From: Actinomadura luzonensis
GTDB taxonomy: Bacteria > Actinomycetota > Actinomycetes > Streptosporangiales > Streptosporangiaceae
DNA: 64,000 nucleotides
Assembly (NCBI RefSeq): GCF_022664455.2
Contig: NZ_JAKRKC020000001.1
Coordinates: forward strand, 4,159,001-4,223,000
Reading direction: 5' to 3'
Shown: positions 59,514-64,000 of the stretch, one piece after another
How positions within the stretch are numbered: position 1 is the first letter of the stretch
Layout: each line of letters opens with the position of its first letter
Position numbers and translations under genes: made by a program
Notes under the pieces: model-generated
The model's database searches: none
The model's input: only the letters and a program-made list of their open reading frames with translations
What the model was told of the DNA's origin: nothing

Positions 59514-60020
59514 GTGTCCAGAGACTCGGCCGAGGTACGGTTCGTCCGCTGGCCGGCCCAGGCGGAGCTGCGCAACCGCTGCAGGAGCGAGGGGATCCCG
59601 TGCCTGCTGGTGGTGGAGGGCGGCGCGCGGCCCCCGGTGTGCAGCGACCCGCGGGAGGACTGGGTCCGCGCGCCGATCTCCCGGCCGGACCTGGAGGCCC
59701 GCGTCGCGGCGCTCCGGCAGCGCGTCCACGACCGGCGCAACCCGGTGCTGGACGCGACCGGCACGTTGTTGTTCGACGCGCGGTCGGTCACCGTCTCCAG
59801 CACGCACACCGAGCTGATGGCGTTGTTCGTGGAGCGGTTCTGCGAGGTCGTCTACCGCGAGGAGCTGATGGAGCGCCTGGCCGCGTGCGGGCCGCCGCCG
59901 ACCAGGAACGCGCTGGACCTGCACATCATGCGGCTGCGCCGCCGGGTCGGCACGGTGGGCCTGGCGATCAGGACGGTGTGGGGCCTCGGCTACCTGCTGG
60001 AGCCCTCACACGCGGCGTGA
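59514..60020 (+). CDS. OmpR/PhoB-type winged-helix regulator with degenerate N-domain
   Basis: A 168-residue regulator. Residues 1-60 may be a shrunken receiver (LRNRCRSEGIPCLLVVEGG) without acidic pocket or phospho-Asp. Residues from about 75 form an OmpR-type winged helix (SSTHTELMALFVERFCEVVYREELMERL cut by turns, RNALDLHIMRLRRRVGTVGLAIRTVWGLGYLL in sense). It probably acts without phosphorylation as a cluster-specific regulator. GTG start with GGGAGG ahead. It overlaps the convergent aminotransferase stop by 15 bases. Confidence 0.82.
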   Translation: MSRDSAEVRFVRWPAQAELRNRCRSEGIPCLLVVEGGARPPVCSDPREDWVRAPISRPDLEARVAALRQRVHDRRNPVLDATGTLLFDARSVTVSSTHTELMALFVERFCEVVYREELMERLAACGPPPTRNALDLHIMRLRRRVGTVGLAIRTVWGLGYLLEPSHAA

Positions 60021-61277
60021 GGCGTCGCACTCGGCCACGAAGTCCAGCAGCCGCGCCACGCCCTCACGCAGCACCTCGGGCGCGACGCAGAAGGCGATCC
60101 GCACGAGCCGGTGCGACCACGGCGCCGGCTCGATCGAGCGGACGGCCCCGGCGCCGTCCAGGCCGGGCTGGAGCGCGAACCCGGTGCCGGGCACGACGGC
60201 CACGCGCCGCTCGCGCAGCAGCCGGGCCGCGAACGTCTCGGCGTCGAGCCCCGAGCGGGCGATGTCCAGCATCGCGTACCAGCCGCCGGACGGCAGCCCG
60301 GGCAGCAGGCCCGCGGCCACCAGGCCGGGCAGGACCGCGTCCCGGTTGCGCCGGACCAGCTCGCCGTGCGCGTCCGCGGCCGGCAGGCACCGCATGGCGG
60401 CGATCCCGGCGTGCTGGACGGGGGTGGACGGGCCGATGATGCTGGCCTCCTGGACCACGCGCAGCGTGCTCGCGGTCCGCTCGTCGGCCGTCACCACGTA
60501 GCCGAGCCGGTAGCCGGTCATGGCCATGCTCTTGGAGAAGCTGAACGTGCTGTGCACGATGCGCTCGGCCTCCGGCAGCCCGCGTTCCAGCGACGCCGGG
60601 GAGACGTGCTCGCCGTCGAAGACGAAGTGCTCGTACGCCTCGTCGCTGACCACCCGCCAGCCGCGGGACCTGGCCGCGTGCAGCAGCCGGCCCACGGCGG
60701 CGGCGTCCATGACCACCCCGGACGGGTTGGCCGGGGAGTTCAGCAGCAGCACGCGGGTGGCCGGCCCGGCGGCGGCCAGGACGGCCTCGGGGTCGGGCCG
60801 GTAGCCGGGGCCGAGGGGGTAGAACACCGGCCGCAGCCCGGCCAGCAGCGCCTGCTGGAGGTGGACCGGCCAGTGCAGCTCGGGCAGCAGGATCTCCGCG
60901 CCCGGCTCGGCGATCGCCTTCAGCAGCGACGCCAGGCCCTGGCAGGAGCCCGGGGTGACGAACACGCGCGAGGGGGCGGCGTCGATGCCGTTGGCGGCGC
61001 GGAGCTTGGCCACGATCAGCTCGCGCAGCTCCAGAAGGCCGTCCACCGGGGTGTAGCCGGTCTCGCCGCGCCGCACCGCGGCCACGAGCGCGTCGGCGAC
61101 CTCCGGCGGCGGGTCGAAGTACGGCTCGCCCACGTGGAGCTTGGCCACCTGCCCGCCGGGGCCTCGTTCCTCCTCGGCGGCCGCGTAGAAGATCTCGTGC
61201 AGCCACGACAGCGGGATCGTCGAGGCGATCGGCACCTGGCTCGGCACGTGGCTCGGCACCTGGCTCAGCATGGTCAT
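60006..61277 (-). CDS. Class I/II PLP-dependent aminotransferase
   Basis: A 423-residue fold-type I enzyme. Segments: LHVGEPYFDPPPEVADAL, GYTPVDGLLELRELIV, VFVTPGSCQGLASLL, LLNSPANPSG, SDEAYEHFVF and the PLP Lys in FSFSKSMAMTGYRLGY. The C-terminal Arg in VRIAFC binds the carboxylate. The N-terminus carries a short repeat (SQVPSHVPSQVP). ATG 61277 has GGAGGAG ahead; ATG 61298 overlaps the upstream stop. It could transaminate kynurenine or a hydroxykynurenine on the way to quinaldate, or make an unusual amino acid. Confidence 0.92.
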   Translation of the reverse strand: MTMLSQVPSHVPSQVPIASTIPLSWLHEIFYAAAEEERGPGGQVAKLHVGEPYFDPPPEVADALVAAVRRGETGYTPVDGLLELRELIVAKLRAANGIDAAPSRVFVTPGSCQGLASLLKAIAEPGAEILLPELHWPVHLQQALLAGLRPVFYPLGPGYRPDPEAVLAAAGPATRVLLLNSPANPSGVVMDAAAVGRLLHAARSRGWRVVSDEAYEHFVFDGEHVSPASLERGLPEAERIVHSTFSFSKSMAMTGYRLGYVVTADERTASTLRVVQEASIIGPSTPVQHAGIAAMRCLPAADAHGELVRRNRDAVLPGLVAAGLLPGLPSGGWYAMLDIARSGLDAETFAARLLRERRVAVVPGTGFALQPGLDGAGAVRSIEPAPWSHRLVRIAFCVAPEVLREGVARLLDFVAECDASRRV

Positions 61278-61294
61278 GGTCTCCTCCTGGGCTG

Positions 61295-62035
61295 TCATGT
61301 GGTGCGGCCCCCGTCCACCGGGACGAGCGCACCGGTGATCCATCCGGCGAGGTCCGGGTCGAGCAGCTGGCAGACCCACCGCGCGATCTCCTCGCCCGTC
61401 CCGAAGCGGCCCATGGGGGTGGCCGCGAGCAGGCTCTCGCGCAGGTCCCGCCGGCCCTCCGGGGTCAGCCCGGCCTCCTCCCACATCGGGGTGTCCACCG
61501 GGCCGGGCAGGACGGCGTTGACGCGTACCTCGGGCGCGAGCTCCCGGGCCAGGGAGCGGGTCAGGCTGTTGAGCGCGGCCTTGCTGGCGCCGTAGAAGGA
61601 GCGGCCGGGCATGGACAGCACGCCGCCGACGGAGGAGACGTTGACCACCGCGCCGCGGGCGGCCCGCAGGTGCGGCAGCGCGCTTCTGATCAGCTCGGCG
61701 GGGGCGCGCACGTTGACGGCGAGCATCCGGTCGAACTCCTCGGGGCCGGCCTCCTCCAGGCGGGCGAACCGGGCCAGACCGGCGTTGTTCACCACGCCGT
61801 GCAGCGCGCCGAACCGCTCCACGGCGGCGCGCACGATCCGGCCGGCCGCGCCCGGCGCGGCCACGTCCTCCGGGACGGCCTGCGCCGCCCCGTCCGTGGC
61901 GAGCTCCTCCAGCGCCGCGCGCCGCCGCCCGACGGCGGTGACGAGCGCGCCCTCCTTCAGCGCCCGCTCCGCGATGGCCCGGCCGATGCCGGTGCCCGCC
62001 CCGGTGACCACCACCGATCTGCCCTGGAGGCTCAT
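61295..62035 (-). CDS. Short-chain dehydrogenase/reductase
   Basis: A 246-residue classical SDR. The NAD(P) motif is VTGAGTGIGRAIAE, the NNAG motif VVNNAGLARF, catalytic Ser in VNVSSVGGV, and YGASKAAL holds Tyr and Lys. GRRRAAL after the second strand suggests NADP. ATG overlaps the thioesterase stop (ATGA). It probably reduces a keto group of a biosynthetic intermediate; substrate unknown. Confidence 0.93.
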   Translation of the reverse strand: MSLQGRSVVVTGAGTGIGRAIAERALKEGALVTAVGRRRAALEELATDGAAQAVPEDVAAPGAAGRIVRAAVERFGALHGVVNNAGLARFARLEEAGPEEFDRMLAVNVRAPAELIRSALPHLRAARGAVVNVSSVGGVLSMPGRSFYGASKAALNSLTRSLARELAPEVRVNAVLPGPVDTPMWEEAGLTPEGRRDLRESLLAATPMGRFGTGEEIARWVCQLLDPDLAGWITGALVPVDGGRTT

Positions 62036-62781
62036 ACCGGCGTCACCTGCACCGTGTCGGCGATCAGCCCGGCGAGGTCGTGCCTGAGGTGGAAGTGGCC
62101 GCCGGGCCGGACCCGCAGGGCGAAGTCCCCGGTGGTGACCCGCGCCCACTCGGGCTGCGTCGCCTCCTCCACCAGGGGGTCGCCGTCGCCGTGGTAGCAG
62201 CGGACCGCGCAGGACAGCGGCGCCGTCCCGGGGCGCGGCCGGTAGGTCTCGCTGGCCCGCACGTCGGAGCGCAGCATGGGCAGCAGGACCGAGCGCAGCT
62301 CAGTGTTGCCGGCGATGTCGGGGTCGATGCCGCCGAGCTCGCACAGCGTCGTCCAGAACTCCTCGTCCGGCCCCAGGTGGGTGCGCCCGCCCGCGGCCAG
62401 CTCGGGCGGCGGCGAGCTGGAGACGCAGAGGCGCAGCGGCTGCGACCCCGCCTCGCGCAGCGCCAGCGCCGTCTCGTAGGCGACCAGCGCGCCCAGGCTG
62501 TGGCCGAACAGCACGCAGGGCGTCTGCCTCGCGGTCTCCAGCAGCTCGGCGGCGACGCCCGCGGCCATCGTCCGGACGTCGCCCGCGGGCGGCTCGCGGA
62601 ACCTGTCGCCCCGGCCGGGGTACTGGACGGCCAGCAGCCGCACGGCGGGCGGCAGCGCGGGCACCCACTCCGCGAAGAACCCGGCGGAGCCCCCCGAGTG
62701 CGGGAAGCACACCACGCTCAGCCCGGGGCGCTCCCCCCGGGTCAGCGGCCGCAGCCAGCGCCGTTCCCACGTTCGCACCAT
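62032..62781 (-). CDS. Type II thioesterase
   Basis: A 249-residue editing thioesterase. It has VVCFPHSGGSAGFFAEW, VQYPGRGDRF, the nucleophile Ser in LFGHSLGALVAYE, Asp in YHGDGDPLV, and His in PGGHFHLRHD. Such enzymes remove wrong or stalled acyl groups from NRPS/PKS carriers, so they are a strong sign of a modular synthase nearby. ATG 62781 follows GGAGGAGG closely; GTG 62778 is an option. It heads the minus-strand operon thioesterase-SDR-aminotransferase. Confidence 0.95.
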   Translation of the reverse strand: MVRTWERRWLRPLTRGERPGLSVVCFPHSGGSAGFFAEWVPALPPAVRLLAVQYPGRGDRFREPPAGDVRTMAAGVAAELLETARQTPCVLFGHSLGALVAYETALALREAGSQPLRLCVSSSPPPELAAGGRTHLGPDEEFWTTLCELGGIDPDIAGNTELRSVLLPMLRSDVRASETYRPRPGTAPLSCAVRCYHGDGDPLVEEATQPEWARVTTGDFALRVRPGGHFHLRHDLAGLIADTVQVTPV

Positions 62782-62848
62782 GACCTCCTCCGTCGCGGCC
62801 GGCCTTCGCTGACCACTGTTCCGCCCGGGAGGGGCGGCGGCGGCGTCC

Positions 62849-62873
62849 GCGAAAGATGTGGGCAAGAGATCGG
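62849..62873. promoter_or_regulatory. 25-bp shared element, copy 2, upstream of P450
   Basis: Starts GCGAAAGATGTG and ends GGCAAGAGATCGG; 23 of 25 bases equal copy 1 at 50357. It ends 62 bases before the P450 GTG and lies between divergent transcripts, thioesterase and P450. Confidence 0.72.
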
Positions 62874-62935
62874 GCCGCCGGCGGCCGCCGCGGCGACGAT
62901 GGCGGGGCGACGACGGCAGGGAAAGGAGCGCCCAC

Positions 62936-64000
62936 GTGAGCCCGTCACTCGATCTGACCGACCCGGCCGCGTTCGTCAGGACCGACCCCCACGCGTTCTG
63001 GCGCGAGGTGCGGAGGGAGCATCCGGTGTACTGGCACGAGCCGTCCGGCGGGCGGCCCGGCTTCTGGGTGGTCTCCCGGTACGCCGACGTGCTGGCCTGC
63101 TACGACGACTGGAAGCGGCTCAGCTCGGCCCGCGGTACGGTCCTCGACGTGCTGCTGCGCGGCGGCGACTCGGCGGGCGGCAAGATGCTCGCCGTCACCG
63201 ACCGCCCGCGCCACCGGCACCTGCGCAACCTGATGCTCCAGGCGTTCTCGCCAAGGCGGCTGGGCGAGGTCGCCGCGAAGGTGGAGGCGCGCACCGCCCG
63301 CCTGGTCGCGGCCGTGACCGAGCTGGGCCGCTTCGACTTCGCCGCCGAGGTGGCCGAGCACATCCCGATGAACACGATCTGCGACCTGCTGTCCATCCCG
63401 GAGCAGGACCGCAAGGAGCTGCTGCAGTGGAGCAAGTCGGCGCTGTCGTCGGAGCGTCCCGACAGCGCCGAGCTGGACTCCCTGGAGGCCAGGAACGAGA
63501 TCGTGCTCTACCTCATGGACCTCGCCTTCGAACGCCGCGCCCGCCCCGGCGACGACGTGATCAGCATGATCGCCGGCGCCGAGGTGGAGGGCCGCCCGCT
63601 CACGCCCGAGGAGATCGCGCTCAACTGCTACAGCCTGCTGCTCGGCGGCGACGAGTCCTCCCGGATGTCGGGCATCGCCGCGGTGCTGGCCTTCGCCCGC
63701 GATCCCGGCGAGTGGCGGCGGCTGCGCGAGGGCGCGGTCGGCCTGGACACCGCCGTGGAGGAGATCCTGCGGTGGGCCACGCCGGGCATGCACTTCGCCC
63801 GCACGGCGCTGACCGATCTCACGCTCGGCGGGCAGCGGGTGCGCGCGGGCGACATCGTCACCCTGTGGAACACCTCGGCGAACAACGACGAGACGGTCTT
63901 CCCCGGCCCGCGCGTCCTCGACCTGGGACGCCGGCCGAACAAGCACCTCACCTTCGGCCACGGGCCGCATTTCTGCGTGGGCGCGTTCCTCGGCCGGACC
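62936..64000 (+). CDS. Cytochrome P450, 3' end cut by window
   Basis: At least 355 residues of a third P450, unlike the tandem pair. The heme loop FGHGPHFCVGAFLGR has Cys347. The I-helix is LLLGGDESSRMSG with Glu and Ser-Ser. EEILRWATPGMHFARTAL carries ExxR. Such forms occur among P450s acting on carrier-bound amino acids in peptide pathways (for example beta-hydroxylation), which is an inference here. GTG start; AAAGGAG lies ahead. The last few tens of residues lie beyond the window. Confidence 0.93.
   Translation, partial: MSPSLDLTDPAAFVRTDPHAFWREVRREHPVYWHEPSGGRPGFWVVSRYADVLACYDDWKRLSSARGTVLDVLLRGGDSAGGKMLAVTDRPRHRHLRNLMLQAFSPRRLGEVAAKVEARTARLVAAVTELGRFDFAAEVAEHIPMNTICDLLSIPEQDRKELLQWSKSALSSERPDSAELDSLEARNEIVLYLMDLAFERRARPGDDVISMIAGAEVEGRPLTPEEIALNCYSLLLGGDESSRMSGIAAVLAFARDPGEWRRLREGAVGLDTAVEEILRWATPGMHFARTALTDLTLGGQRVRAGDIVTLWNTSANNDETVFPGPRVLDLGRRPNKHLTFGHGPHFCVGAFLGRT

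Overview
The window is very GC-rich, with strong third-position GC bias and GTG/TTG starts. It has actinobacterial hallmarks: ECF42-type sigma factor, secreted AroQ chorismate mutase, FBP-type zinc protein, tandem universal stress protein, SARP-era style regulators. It most likely comes from a filamentous actinomycete, perhaps Streptosporangiaceae/Nonomuraea-like; the genus is an inference. No rRNA, tRNA, CRISPR array or insertion sequence was seen.

Region 1 (1-13.1 kb, + strand) is an alpha-glucan oligosaccharide locus. It holds a broken ROK gene, two ABC sugar permeases, a lipoprotein binding protein, a GH15-like enzyme and three GH31 enzymes. Most junctions are GTGA/ATGA overlaps. Only the last GH31 has a signal peptide and a starch-binding-like domain. 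The apparent logic is to process glucan outside, import the oligosaccharide and finish it inside. No ABC ATPase is present, so a shared MsiK-type ATPase is inferred.

Region 2 (13.2-25 kb) has a secreted SGNH esterase, a VOC protein behind a 34-bp palindrome, an orphan ATP synthase subunit c, and a stress/redox block (tandem USP, small membrane protein, phytase-like protein, flavodoxin, CBS protein) with DosR-like boxes. It ends with a minus-strand run of NarL-type regulator, receiver-only regulator, double histidine kinase, PrmC-like methyltransferase and TetR. Kinase and methyltransferase each carry an apparent one-base frameshift.

Region 3 (25-50.3 kb) is mixed chromosomal content. It includes a remnant-like conjugation membrane protein with a (DTY)5 repeat, FBP protein, two SMP-30-like proteins, pentapeptide protein, Z-prenyltransferase, MarR/MerR/TetR regulators with visible operators, Rsm22-like methyltransferase, OPT-like transporter, chorismate mutase, Dps, MFS pump, HTH+DUF4180 pair, winged-helix protein, GH12 endoglucanase, DGPF protein + ECF42 sigma factor, ArsR + SRPBCC pair, a phosphodiesterase and a dimethylargininase-like enzyme.

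Region 4 (50.3 kb to the end) looks like one edge of a secondary-metabolite cluster. It has a stand-alone aryl-acid-AMP ligase with an unusual pocket, a UvrA-like self-resistance protein coupled to a small helical protein, a membrane acyltransferase, three cytochromes P450, a kynurenine-formamidase-like hydrolase, a class I aminotransferase, an SDR, a type II thioesterase and an OmpR-like regulator. The combination matches quinaldate/quinoxaline-type bis-intercalator depsipeptide clusters (inference); NRPS genes would lie beyond the right edge. A 25-bp element with two mismatches occurs upstream of the ligase and of the last P450, at similar distances from their starts, and may mark co-regulation.
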